Assembly: GCA_017431005.1 (NCBI GenBank)
Contig: JAFRLY010000024.1
Location: 25,860-89,859 of the forward strand
DNA length: 64,000 nucleotides
Reading direction: 5' to 3'
Source of the DNA: Clostridia bacterium
GTDB taxonomy: Bacteria; Bacillota; Clostridia; Christensenellales; Aristaeellaceae
The translations under genes and the position numbers were made by a program. This document shows positions 1 through 7,256 of the stretch, piece by piece. Position 1 is the stretch's first letter; each line of letters begins with the position of its first letter. Under the pieces are notes generated by a model, which was not told the origin of the DNA, did no database searches, and saw nothing but the letters and a program-made list of their open reading frames with translations.

Positions 1-751
1 ACAGGAAGATGGCTTTCAGGGCAATAATCAGCAGCAGGTGGACAGGATACAGCATGTAGCCTGTCCCTTTCGGTATTTTCAGGTCCTCCCTGATCGGAAT
101 CAGGATGAAGGGCAGGGAAAGCAGGCCGTAGGTCTCCATCCGCAGGAAAGCGGACAGCGGCTCCGAAAGAAAATTCGGCAGTGCTGACAGTGTAATCGGG
201 ATGCCGAAAAGGCTTCGTGTCACGCTGTAGGAGGTGCCCCAGAAAAGGAAAAAGGCTACCATGACCGCGGCAATTCCACTGCGGCTGTCCTGCACGGCAT
301 ACAGCAGGATAAAGAACACGATGGCCCGCCACCCGTAGTCCGCGCCGAGCACCGTCGCCAGGCAGATTGCCGCCGCCGGTGCCCAGAACTGGCTGCCCCA
401 GCGTTTTTCCCGGATTCCCCACAGAGCGCCGAGCCCCAGGAGCAGGGTCAGAAAGATATTGGGCTTCGTAAGCGGGTGGTTCATGGCTATGGCATAGAGC
501 GGCTGGGAGATCAGCCCCACCAAAAGAATCCGCAGCATGTATTTCGGCACGCTGTGGGTATAGTGGAAGCCCACCACAAGGCACCAGGCATAGATCGGAA
601 AAGCGATCCGCCCGATGATGCGCATTTCCGGCACCTGGCGTAGCAGCACGACGCCGCAGTGATCGATTATCATGAACACCAGGGCAATCACCTTCAGCCA
701 GCTGGTGGCCGTATTGCCTGCCGGGGTGCGGGAACGTTCGTTCGGGATCAT
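1..751 (-). CDS. TraX-family membrane protein (C-terminus off window)
   Basis: The first 250 residues of a multi-pass membrane protein are visible; the gene runs off the left edge. The N-terminal motif WLKVIALVFMIIDHCG, followed by alternating hydrophobic segments, is typical of the TraX family. TraX was named for F-pilin N-acetylation, but chromosomal Firmicutes copies are integral-membrane acyltransferase-like proteins of unproven substrate. The start is the ATG at 749-751, preceded on the minus strand by AAGGAG (758-763) seven bases away. No conjugation genes are nearby, so a role in conjugation is unlikely here. The promoter region is shared head to head with rnpB: the rnpB -35 box overlaps this start codon. 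The family call rests on motif recognition only. Confidence 0.8.
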   Translation of the reverse strand, partial: MIPNERSRTPAGNTATSWLKVIALVFMIIDHCGVVLLRQVPEMRIIGRIAFPIYAWCLVVGFHYTHSVPKYMLRILLVGLISQPLYAIAMNHPLTKPNIFLTLLLGLGALWGIREKRWGSQFWAPAAAICLATVLGADYGWRAIVFFILLYAVQDSRSGIAAVMVAFFLFWGTSYSVTRSLFGIPITLSALPNFLSEPLSAFLRMETYGLLSLPFILIPIREDLKIPKGTGYMLYPVHLLLIIALKAIFL

Positions 752-779
752 TGACAAACTCCTTCAGGTAGCGTAAAAT
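751..779 (+). promoter_or_regulatory. rnpB promoter (TTGACA-N17-TAAAAT)
   Basis: TTGACA at 751-756 and TAAAAT at 774-779 are separated by 17 bases. Transcription would start near 786, where the first helix (P1) of RNase P RNA begins. The -35 box overlaps the start codon of the divergent TraX-like gene. Confidence 0.85.
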
Positions 780-784
780 GCGTG

Positions 785-1138
785 CCGCGCAAGGTGAACA
801 GACGGCCGCGTGCCCTTCGGGCATGAGGAAAGTCCGGGCACCGCAGGGCAAGGGTGCCGGCTAACGGCCGGTGGAGGCGACTCCAAGGAAAGTGCAACAG
901 AAAGAAACCGCCGCGCGGTGTTTCGGCTCCGTGCGGTAAGGATGGAAAGGCGAGGTAAGAGCTCACCCGCGGCCTGGCGACTCGTCCGCGCTGTAAACCC
1001 CACCCGGTGCAAGATGCCAACGGAGGCAAGCCGGCTGCCCGCCGCGTCCTCCGGCAATCGCTCGAGCTCCGCGGTAACGCGGAGCCTGGATAGATGGCCG
1101 TTTCATACAGAACCCGGCTTACGGTCACGCTTGCGCGT
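785..1138 (+). ncRNA. rnpB: RNase P RNA, class A
   Basis: This is the catalytic RNA of ribonuclease P, which removes tRNA 5' leaders. Diagnostic conserved pieces occur in order: GAGGAAAGTCCGGGC (825-839), GTGCAACAGAAA, GGTAAGAGCTCACC-like core, GGTGCAAG, and the 3' conserved ACAGAACCCGGCTTAC (1107-1122). The ends are set by helix P1: CGCGCAAGGTGA (786-797) pairs with TCAC-CTTGCGCG (1125-1137) with one bulged G. A short T-run follows P1, so P1 may also serve termination. The length of about 353 nt is normal for class A. Reading frames crossing it are spurious. It converges on tadA, whose stop is only three bases away. Confidence 0.97.
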
Positions 1139-1140
1139 TT

Positions 1141-1608
1141 TCAGAGTGCGTCTTCGGACGTGCTTTTTTCTTTTCCCCGGCGTTCTCTGAAGAATGACGC
1201 CAGGAGATTTCCGCACGCTTCCCGTCCGTCCTCTTTCCACCGGGTGATACCGCCCAGGGCCGGATCAGCCGGCAGGTCATAGACACTGCCGCAGCAGCCC
1301 TTTTCCGGGTCCGCCGCGCCGAATACGCACCTGCCGACCCGGCTCATCAGCAGAGCGCCGGCGCACATGGGACAGGGCTCCAGCGTCACATACAGCGTGC
1401 AGTCGCTGAGCCGCCAGCGGCCCAGCTTTTTTGCGCCTTCGCGCAGACAGAGCATTTCCGCGTGGGCGGTGGGATCCTGATGCTGCTCCCGGCGGTTATG
1501 ATCCGCCCAGACCAGTTCTTCCCCGCAGTACAGAGCAGCGCCGACCGGCACCTCTCCCTCCCGCATGGCCTCTTCCGCTTCCCGCAGGGCTGTTTCCATT
1601 CCGTCCAT
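1141..1608 (-). CDS. tadA: tRNA-specific adenosine deaminase
   Basis: TadA deaminates A34 to inosine in tRNA-Arg(ACG), allowing wobble decoding. The cytidine/deoxycytidylate deaminase zinc site is intact: HAE at residues 49-51 (zinc His and catalytic Glu) and PCPMC with Cys79 and Cys82. At 155 residues it has the usual TadA length. I chose the ATG at 1606-1608 because GGGAG lies about 7 bases upstream; the longer in-frame ATG at 1665 has no ribosome-binding site and adds residues not typical of the family. The C-terminus is Lys/Glu/Ser rich and ends against the 3' end of rnpB. It is cytoplasmic, and the assignment is secure. Confidence 0.95.
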   Translation of the reverse strand: MDGMETALREAEEAMREGEVPVGAALYCGEELVWADHNRREQHQDPTAHAEMLCLREGAKKLGRWRLSDCTLYVTLEPCPMCAGALLMSRVGRCVFGAADPEKGCCGSVYDLPADPALGGITRWKEDGREACGNLLASFFRERRGKEKSTSEDAL

Positions 1609-1703
1609 GACGCGCTCCCGCTTCTGCCCGTTTTGCTCTTCGGGCTGTTTGCTGCATGATACCATATGCGGCAGGCGGTTTCAATGCTGAAATCGCGCCA
1701 CTG

Positions 1704-1749
1704 AAAAGGCGGTTTCACCTTTGGCATGAGCGCCGCCGGTGAAACCGCC
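1704..1749 (-). terminator. Terminator of the FMN-binding/reductase operon
   Basis: GGCGGTTTCACC (1708-1719) and GGTGAAACCGCC (1738-1749) form a 12-bp stem with an 18-nt loop. On the minus strand the stem is followed by TTTT. It lies just downstream of the FMN-binding repeat protein and upstream of tadA, separating the two. Confidence 0.7.
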
Positions 1750-1772
1750 GTGTTGATTTTGAGAGTGATTGC

Positions 1773-3221
1773 TCAGAATGCAGGCCGTTCGCGCATCATA
1801 CGGGATGCGTCGGATTCAGCGGAAGCGTCCGCTTCCTCCGGTTCAGCCGGGGCCTCAGGTTCCGCTTCTGCCGTTCCTGCTTCCGGGGCTTCCGCCGCTG
1901 TAAAGTCAGGCCGCACACGCATCAGCGTTGCCGGGTCGGTCGCAGCCGGTGCTTCAGCCGGTTCAGGTTCTGCCGGCGCTTCCGGTTCCGCCTCTTCGGG
2001 CTCAGCCGGGGCTTCGGGTTCCGCTTCTGCCGGTTCCGCCGCTTCCGGGGCTTCCGCCGCTGTAAAGTCGGGCCGTTCGCGCATCAGCGTCATCGGATCA
2101 GTTTCCGCCGGTGCTTCCGCCGGTTCGGGTTCAGCCGGAGCTTCCGCTTCTGCTGCTTCAGGCTCTGCCGGAGCTTCGGGCTTCGTGAAGACCGGCCGTT
2201 CGCGCATCAGAGCTGCCGGATCGGTTTCCGCCGGTTCGGGTTCAGCCGGAGCTTCCGCTTCTGCTGCTTCAGCCGTTTCCGGAGCCTTGATCTCCGTGAA
2301 GACGGGCCGTTCACGCATCAGCCTTGCCGGATCGGTTTCCGCCGGTGCTTCCGCCGGTTCGGGTTCTGCCGGAGCTTCCGCTTCAGCTGCTTCAGCATTT
2401 TCCGGAGCCTTGATTTCCGTGAAAACCGGCCGTTCGCGCATCAGCCTTGCCGGATCGGTCTCCGCCGGTGCTTCAGCCGGTTCGGGTTCAGCGGGAGTTT
2501 CCGCTTCTGCTGTTTCTGCCGTTTCCGGAGCCTTGATCTCCGTGAAGGCCGGCCGTTCACGCATCAGCCTTGCCGGATCGGCTTCCGCCGGTGCTTCGGC
2601 CTCTGTTTCCGCTGTTTCAGCCGTTTCCGGAGCCTTGATCTCCGTGAAAGCCGGCCGTTCGCGCATCAGCCTTGCCGGATCGGTCTCCGCCGGTGTTTCC
2701 GGGTCCGCCTGTTCAGGTTCGGCCTGTTCCGGGGCTTCCGTCACAGGTTCAGCTTCCGGTGTTTCCGCTTCGGCCTGTGCCGGCTGGGCAGGAGCCGGAT
2801 CCTCTATGGGTTCCGGTTCCTTCTCGCCGACCGCCTGGGCCATAATGTCCTCGATTGCTTCCTTGACGGATTCAGCCGAGTAGGTCAGGGATGCGCTTGT
2901 GATGGCGTCAGGAGCGATATCCTGATTCTCCACAACCGCGTTTGCCCACGCCGTCCGGATATCATCCGTCATCAGATCGCCGGCGCCGGAGGAGCTGATC
3001 GTGCAGTCCTTGATCGCCCGGTTTTCAATCGTCATATCCACCCGGACCGTGCTGAAGTTGTTCGTCTTCTGCGCGCTGTAGGTGCCGTCCTGCACTCTCG
3101 GGTCGATTTTGGGAATCTCATAGACCAGCTCCTTGCCCGCAAACAGGCCTGAGGCATAGACGGTCAGTCCGATCGCCGCGACCCCCGCCGCGCAGAGCTT
3201 GATCCATTGCTGCTTATTCAT
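1773..3221 (-). CDS. Membrane-anchored FMN-binding protein with eight MRERPxF repeats
   Basis: The protein has 482 residues. Residues about 7-28 form an uncleaved signal anchor with no lipobox. Residues about 40-130 are an FMN-binding domain ending in DAITSAS (105-111), which fits the ApbE flavinylation pattern D-x-x-[ST]-x-A-[ST]; Ser111 would carry the FMN. From about 131 to the C-terminus is an acidic Pro/Ala/Glu-rich region with eight copies of an (L/M)MR(E/V)RPxF motif. The first is at 185-192 and the last, MRERPAF, is the C-terminus itself. The gene starts 24 bp after the flavoprotein reductase gene and is very probably co-transcribed with it. By context it could be a surface electron carrier comparable to PplA of Listeria, but anchored by a helix rather than a lipid. 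The repeat function is unknown to me. Confidence 0.85.
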   Translation of the reverse strand: MNKQQWIKLCAAGVAAIGLTVYASGLFAGKELVYEIPKIDPRVQDGTYSAQKTNNFSTVRVDMTIENRAIKDCTISSSGAGDLMTDDIRTAWANAVVENQDIAPDAITSASLTYSAESVKEAIEDIMAQAVGEKEPEPIEDPAPAQPAQAEAETPEAEPVTEAPEQAEPEQADPETPAETDPARLMRERPAFTEIKAPETAETAETEAEAPAEADPARLMRERPAFTEIKAPETAETAEAETPAEPEPAEAPAETDPARLMRERPVFTEIKAPENAEAAEAEAPAEPEPAEAPAETDPARLMRERPVFTEIKAPETAEAAEAEAPAEPEPAETDPAALMRERPVFTKPEAPAEPEAAEAEAPAEPEPAEAPAETDPMTLMRERPDFTAAEAPEAAEPAEAEPEAPAEPEEAEPEAPAEPEPAEAPAATDPATLMRVRPDFTAAEAPEAGTAEAEPEAPAEPEEADASAESDASRMMRERPAF

Positions 3222-3245
3222 GGCTTCACCAGGCCCTTCAATTCC

Positions 3246-6047
3246 TTACTGATTGTCCGCGGTGACCGCCTTGGCAGCGGTCCGGCCGGAAACGAAGATC
3301 TCCACGATGGCATTGCCGCCCAGGCGGTTGCCGCCGTGAATACCGCCGGTCACCTCGCCCGCCGCGTACAGGCCGGGGATGATTTCGCCCGCCGCGTTCA
3401 GCACATGGCGGTCAGTGTCCACCACGACGCCGCCCATGGTGTGATGGGTGGAAGGCGCCATGAGACGGATGGTCAGCAGGGCGTTGTCCAGATCATATGT
3501 ATCCGGCAGATAGTTGCCCTTCTCATCCTTCTGTACGTTACCGACGGTGCGGGAAGCGATGGCCTTGCCCACGTCCGGATATTCACCCTGGCCCATGACA
3601 GCCGCGTCATAGTCCCGGATGGTTTTAATGACGACTTCCGGATCCGCTTCGATGCCCAGCTCCTTGAAGAGCTCCGGCAGCTGTCCGATGGTCCGGCGAT
3701 AGTAACGGCCTTCATAGTCGCCGTCCGCCAGCTGCATCGGAGCGGGCATCATCTGCTCGGCGTTGTAGAACTCCAGGAACACGCCCTTGGTGCCGTTGAC
3801 CTCGATGCCGTTGCGGAACTCAGCCAGGCTCAGCACGTCGCGCTCGGAGCCTTCATCCACGAACCGGTGGCCGGTGGTGGGGTTGATCCAGCAGGCGTAG
3901 TTGCCGCCGCCGAAGGCCAGGTTGCCGTTGTCGACCCAGGAGATGGGCATCATCTGGGTGAAGCCCAGGCCGGTTGTCGCCGCGCCGACAGCTTCCGCCA
4001 TGGTGATGCCGTCGCCCTTCAGGGAGGAGCGGTTGGTGGTCTTGGTGGCCTTGGAGATGTACTCGGTGGACCAGTAGATGTTGTTGTTCAGCACCATGTC
4101 CAGGTTCGCGGCATATCCGCCGGTGGCCAGGATAACGCCCTTGGAGGCCTTCACGGTCACAGGCGTTCCGTCATAGTGCACTGCCTTCACGCCCGTTACG
4201 CGGCCGTCTTCGACGATCAGGTCGGTCACGGTGGTACGGATCATGATGTTGTTCTTCTCGTTGGCAGTATACAGGGTCTTCATGGGAGCGGCAAAGTAGC
4301 TGCCCCAGCGGCCCATTTCGGGAGCGCCGTCGCCGTCCAGGTCGATATTGGAGCCGACGAACTCGTTTTCACGATACCAGAGCGCGCCTATCAGCGTGGG
4401 CTGTGAATCCTCCTTAAAGGAAGCTCCCTGCTCCTCGAGCCACTCCTTCAGGCCCTGGCCGTCCCGGATGAACTGGCTGACCAGGTCCACGTCGCCGTAG
4501 ATCCACTGGCTCTTGTCCGCGCTCTGGCGCAGACCGCCGTAGTAGGTCTGGAAGATATGCAGGTTCAGGGTGGAGAAGAGGGTCAGCTGGCCCTCGGCCA
4601 GTCCTTCGTCCAGCTTGGGCTGCGCCCAGTCGAGATAGGCCTGGATTTCCTTCTTCAGTTCCTGCAGGATGGGCAGATACTCAGCATGCACGCCGTGCTT
4701 GCTCAGCTCGGCCGCGTCGCCCGCCACAAACTCGTTTTCCTTGTAGAATTCTTCATCAAAGGGCTCTTCAGACCAGTTCAGAATCATCTTCAGCTCGTCG
4801 ATGCAGCCCTGCACGGACTTGACCTTCGGATAGGTTTCGCCGGTGAAGGCATAAACGCCGGTCTCCGCGTCCGGATCTGCCGGATCCCAGACCAGATAGG
4901 GCATCACAGACTGATACTGACCGCCGGAAACCAGGGTGTTGCCGCCGACTTCCGCGTTCTTTTCAATGACCAGCACGGTGTGGCCGTCCTGTGCCGCCTG
5001 TGCTGCTGCAGCCATGCCGGCGCCGCCCGCGCCGACGACCACCACGTCATATTCGAGCTCCACGGGAGCGCCCGCGGGATGCTCCACCTTGGCAGCCTTG
5101 AAGGCGTCCAGATCGGAGCAGCCGGCCTGCTCAGCGGTGTCAAGCACGCAGCTGCGCAGCGCACGGGTGGAGAAGGTCGCGCCGGAAACGCCGTCCACGC
5201 CGGCGCCGTTGCAGGCCAGCATGTCCGGAATCATGATATCAAACGCCACATCGCCCACATGCGCGGTTTCAACGCTGGAGACGATTTCAACATTCTCGAT
5301 CGCGGAATCGCTGTAAGTCACCTTCACAGTCAGGGGCCCGTTGTAGCCTTCCGCCGTGGCTGTATATTCGCCGGCTGTAAAGCTCAGCGCCACGTCCTCC
5401 GCCGGGGCGGCGCCTTCGCCGCGGGCCGCGGCCAGAGCGGCTTCAACCGCTTCCTTCACACCGTCACGGGTCATGGTCGCGCCGGCCGCGGCGTCGATGT
5501 CGCCGTCCGCGCGGCCGATCAGAGCCGCCGCATAGGCCTCAAACTGCGGGATGCCGAAGGGCTCCTCACCGGCGCCTTCGATCTCAGCCGCGGTGATTCC
5601 TTTTTCGTCCACGGTGATTTTCACGGTTACCGGGGTCGTCTCGCTGAAGCCCTTTCCGGAGCCTTCATAGGTGCCGGGAATCAGCGCGCCGCTGTTTCCG
5701 CCGCCCTGCGCGGCAGCCAGAGCAGTCTCAACCGCTTCCTTCACGCCGTCACGGGTCATGGTCGCGCCGGCCGCGGCGTCGATGTCGCCGTCCGCGCGGC
5801 CGATCAGAGCCGCCGCGTAAGCCTCAAACTGCGGGATACCGAAGGGTTGCTCACCGGCGCCTTCGATCTCAGCAGCAGTAATCCCGTTCTCATCCACGGT
5901 GATTTTGACCGTCACCGGGGTTGTTTCACTGAAGCCTTTTCCGGAGCCTTCATAGGTTCCGGGAACAAACGTGCCGCCCTCCGCGACACAGACAGCGGAG
6001 CCCAGCACAAGGCACAGGCAAAGTAACCATGCGACAATTTTCCTCAT
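3246..6047 (-). CDS. Secreted FMN/FAD fumarate-reductase-like flavoprotein, three FMN-binding domains
   Basis: The protein has 933 residues. A signal peptide (about 1-22) is followed by three FMN-binding domains at about 28-120, 123-212 and 220-305. An FAD_binding_2 domain starts at VVVVGAGGAG (about 335). Domain 3 has the classic flavinylation motif DGVSGAT (285-291); domains 1 and 2 have DAAAGAT, ending at Thr96 and Thr191. FAD-domain active-site signatures of the fumarate reductase/urocanate reductase family are present: GHRFVDE, HHTMGG and HGGNRLGG. In this family electrons pass from ApbE-attached FMN to FAD, which reduces an enoate such as fumarate or urocanate; the substrate cannot be read from sequence. 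I chose the ATG at 6045-6047 for its GGAGG and clean signal peptide. Domains 1 and 2 differ at only 5 of 88 residues, so the duplication is recent. Confidence 0.93.
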   Translation of the reverse strand: MRKIVAWLLCLCLVLGSAVCVAEGGTFVPGTYEGSGKGFSETTPVTVKITVDENGITAAEIEGAGEQPFGIPQFEAYAAALIGRADGDIDAAAGATMTRDGVKEAVETALAAAQGGGNSGALIPGTYEGSGKGFSETTPVTVKITVDEKGITAAEIEGAGEEPFGIPQFEAYAAALIGRADGDIDAAAGATMTRDGVKEAVEAALAAARGEGAAPAEDVALSFTAGEYTATAEGYNGPLTVKVTYSDSAIENVEIVSSVETAHVGDVAFDIMIPDMLACNGAGVDGVSGATFSTRALRSCVLDTAEQAGCSDLDAFKAAKVEHPAGAPVELEYDVVVVGAGGAGMAAAAQAAQDGHTVLVIEKNAEVGGNTLVSGGQYQSVMPYLVWDPADPDAETGVYAFTGETYPKVKSVQGCIDELKMILNWSEEPFDEEFYKENEFVAGDAAELSKHGVHAEYLPILQELKKEIQAYLDWAQPKLDEGLAEGQLTLFSTLNLHIFQTYYGGLRQSADKSQWIYGDVDLVSQFIRDGQGLKEWLEEQGASFKEDSQPTLIGALWYRENEFVGSNIDLDGDGAPEMGRWGSYFAAPMKTLYTANEKNNIMIRTTVTDLIVEDGRVTGVKAVHYDGTPVTVKASKGVILATGGYAANLDMVLNNNIYWSTEYISKATKTTNRSSLKGDGITMAEAVGAATTGLGFTQMMPISWVDNGNLAFGGGNYACWINPTTGHRFVDEGSERDVLSLAEFRNGIEVNGTKGVFLEFYNAEQMMPAPMQLADGDYEGRYYRRTIGQLPELFKELGIEADPEVVIKTIRDYDAAVMGQGEYPDVGKAIASRTVGNVQKDEKGNYLPDTYDLDNALLTIRLMAPSTHHTMGGVVVDTDRHVLNAAGEIIPGLYAAGEVTGGIHGGNRLGGNAIVEIFVSGRTAAKAVTADNQ
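5418..5966 (-). repeat. Tandem duplication of an FMN-binding domain, 285-bp period
   Basis: The segments 5703-5966 and 5418-5681 encode 88-residue copies differing at five positions. They are direct repeats inside the reductase gene and a potential site of unequal recombination. Confidence 0.85.
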
Positions 6048-6107
6048 TTTCTTTCCTCCTCCGGATCTCTGTCTGGGAATATAAGAAAGGAATACCGATA
6101 GAATACC

Positions 6108-6144
6108 TTGGTAAAATAATACCAAAAACAGCCCTCATCGTCAA
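6108..6144 (-). promoter_or_regulatory. Reductase operon promoter with palindrome over the -10
   Basis: On the minus strand TTGACG (6139-6144), a 17-base spacer and TATTAT (6116-6121) form a good sigma-A promoter. TTGGTA (6108-6113) and TACCAA (6120-6125) form an inverted repeat with a 6-base spacer that covers the -10 box, as expected for a repressor operator. Two GAATACC direct repeats lie just downstream. The regulator is not identifiable. Confidence 0.7.
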
Positions 6145-6172
6145 TCATCTGTCTGTTTCGGAAATCAGATTG

Positions 6173-6201
6173 TTGAACCGGTGCGCCCAATGGGTTATAA
6201 T
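6173..6201 (+). promoter_or_regulatory. Promoter of the EetA/EetB-like operon
   Basis: TTGAAC (6173-6178), a 17-base spacer and TATAAT (6196-6201) face right, back to back with the reductase promoter. The first gene starts at 6274 after AAGGAG (6261-6266). Confidence 0.8.
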
Positions 6202-6273
6202 CTCCTCATCTTACCGTCCCCCGAACGCGAAGGGTTCCCGGGCGGTATGCCTCAGCTGCGAAGGAGAAGACCG

Positions 6274-6711
6274 ATGAAAACAATCCGCGGGTGTACCCTG
6301 TGTCTGGTGCTGCTGTCCGTATTGCTCCTGCTGACCGCATGTGCGCCCCGTTCTGAAGTGCCTGAATCCGGCAGCCTGCGGGTGCTGGTGGACGGAAAAC
6401 CGGTGCAGGCCGGAACGCGGAAAGCGTCGGCCGAAGAAGCGCAGGTGTGGTTCACCCTGGAGGGGAACCTCCTGCTGACCCTGCCCTTTTCCGAAGCGCA
6501 CGAGGTGTCCATCCTGCAGGAGGACGGCAGCGAAAACACAGTCCGCATGACCGGTTCCGCTGTCTATATGGAAAAAGTGAACTGTCCGCACGAGGACTGC
6601 GTGCAGATGGGTGAAGTGACGCTGGAAAACCTGGAGTACCGGCCTCTGGGCGGTTTTCTTGTCTGCCTGCCTCACAGGCTGACCGTGGAGGTGCGGGAAC
6701 ATGCGGACTGA
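6274..6711 (+). CDS. NusG domain II lipoprotein, EetA-like
   Basis: This 145-residue lipoprotein has a hydrophobic signal ending in the lipobox LTAC (Cys23). It is followed by a NusG domain II fold, recognisable from VNCPHEDCV and the ending LVCLPHRLTVEV. Proteins of this type are encoded beside Gx-type membrane proteins in Gram-positive electron-transfer loci, where the pair is called EetA/EetB and is thought to move electrons across the membrane. The start ATG at 6274 has AAGGAG seven bases upstream; longer in-frame starts lack the signal peptide arrangement. It overlaps the next gene by 11 bp. Conserved cysteines in CPHEDC could bind a cofactor or form a disulphide. NusG-II proteins without electron-transfer roles also exist, so the role comes from context. 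Confidence 0.85.
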   Translation: MKTIRGCTLCLVLLSVLLLLTACAPRSEVPESGSLRVLVDGKPVQAGTRKASAEEAQVWFTLEGNLLLTLPFSEAHEVSILQEDGSENTVRMTGSAVYMEKVNCPHEDCVQMGEVTLENLEYRPLGGFLVCLPHRLTVEVREHAD

Positions 6712-7246
6712 TGCCATGAAAATCGCGCGGTTCGCCATGCTGACCGCGCTGGCCCTCGTGCTGGGTTATTTTGACCGGGCCATTCCCCTGAGCGCGGTGC
6801 TGGGAGGCGCCGTGCCCGGGATCAAGCTGGGACTGGCCAACACGGTCCTGCTTTACGGCGTTTATATGCTGCGTCCCGGGGCCTGCGTCCTGCTGATGCT
6901 GGCCAAGGTGCTGCTGTCCGGATTCCTTTTCGGCTCCCTGAGCGCGATTCTCTACAGTCTTTCCGGCGGCGTGCTGAGCCTGGCCGTCATGCTGGCTGTA
7001 TCCGCCCTGACCGGTCACCGCAAAGGCTTTGCTGTCATCATCACCTCGCTGGCCGGCGCTGTATTTCATAATGTGGGGCAGATTCTGGCCGCTGCCGCTG
7101 TGCTGCGCACGCCCCGTCTGCTGGTCACCTATCTGCCTGTGCTGGTGGCTGTCGGCGCCGTGGTGGGATGTCTGACAGGTATCATTGCCCGGCTTGTTTT
7201 CCGTGCACTACAAAAAACCCCGGCTGCCGCCGGGGATAAGCGCTGA
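6701..7246 (+). CDS. Gx-type membrane protein, EetB-like (Hpre_diP_synt_I family)
   Basis: This 181-residue protein has about five membrane segments. Its N-terminal region ALALVLGYFDRAIP and the segment GAVPGIKLGLANTV match the family annotated as Gx transporter or heptaprenyl diphosphate synthase component I, which is related to ECF S-components. It overlaps the NusG-II gene by 11 bp, so the two are translationally coupled. In Listeria-type loci the equivalent protein (EetB) is needed for extracellular electron transfer. The last codons contain a GC-rich hairpin that works as a terminator for the opposite strand. A prenyl synthase function is unlikely. Family assignment is confident; the electron-transfer role is inferred from the neighbouring flavinylated proteins. 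Confidence 0.87.
   Translation: MRTDAMKIARFAMLTALALVLGYFDRAIPLSAVLGGAVPGIKLGLANTVLLYGVYMLRPGACVLLMLAKVLLSGFLFGSLSAILYSLSGGVLSLAVMLAVSALTGHRKGFAVIITSLAGAVFHNVGQILAAAAVLRTPRLLVTYLPVLVAVGAVVGCLTGIIARLVFRALQKTPAAAGDKR
7212..7234 (-). terminator. Minus-strand terminator inside the 3' end of the EetB-like gene
   Basis: On the minus strand CCCCGGC-GGCA-GCCGGGG is followed by six T residues. It lies 23 bp beyond the stop of the secreted protein gene ending at 7257 and overlaps coding sequence of the opposite strand. Confidence 0.85.
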
Positions 7247-7256
7247 AGCTGGTGGA

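Noticed and set aside
810-1282. Several short frames crossing rnpB
   Set aside because: The RNA has all class A conserved pieces and its own promoter; frames there are chance.
1726-2883. Plus-strand frame opposite the MRERPxF repeat gene
   Set aside because: It is a low-complexity Gly/Ser/Ala translation of the opposite strand of a repetitive coding region, and the minus strand has the anchor, FMN domain and motif.
3207-6026. Two plus-strand frames opposite the reductase gene
   Set aside because: They are shadows of the strong FMN/FAD coding frame, with no recognisable domain.
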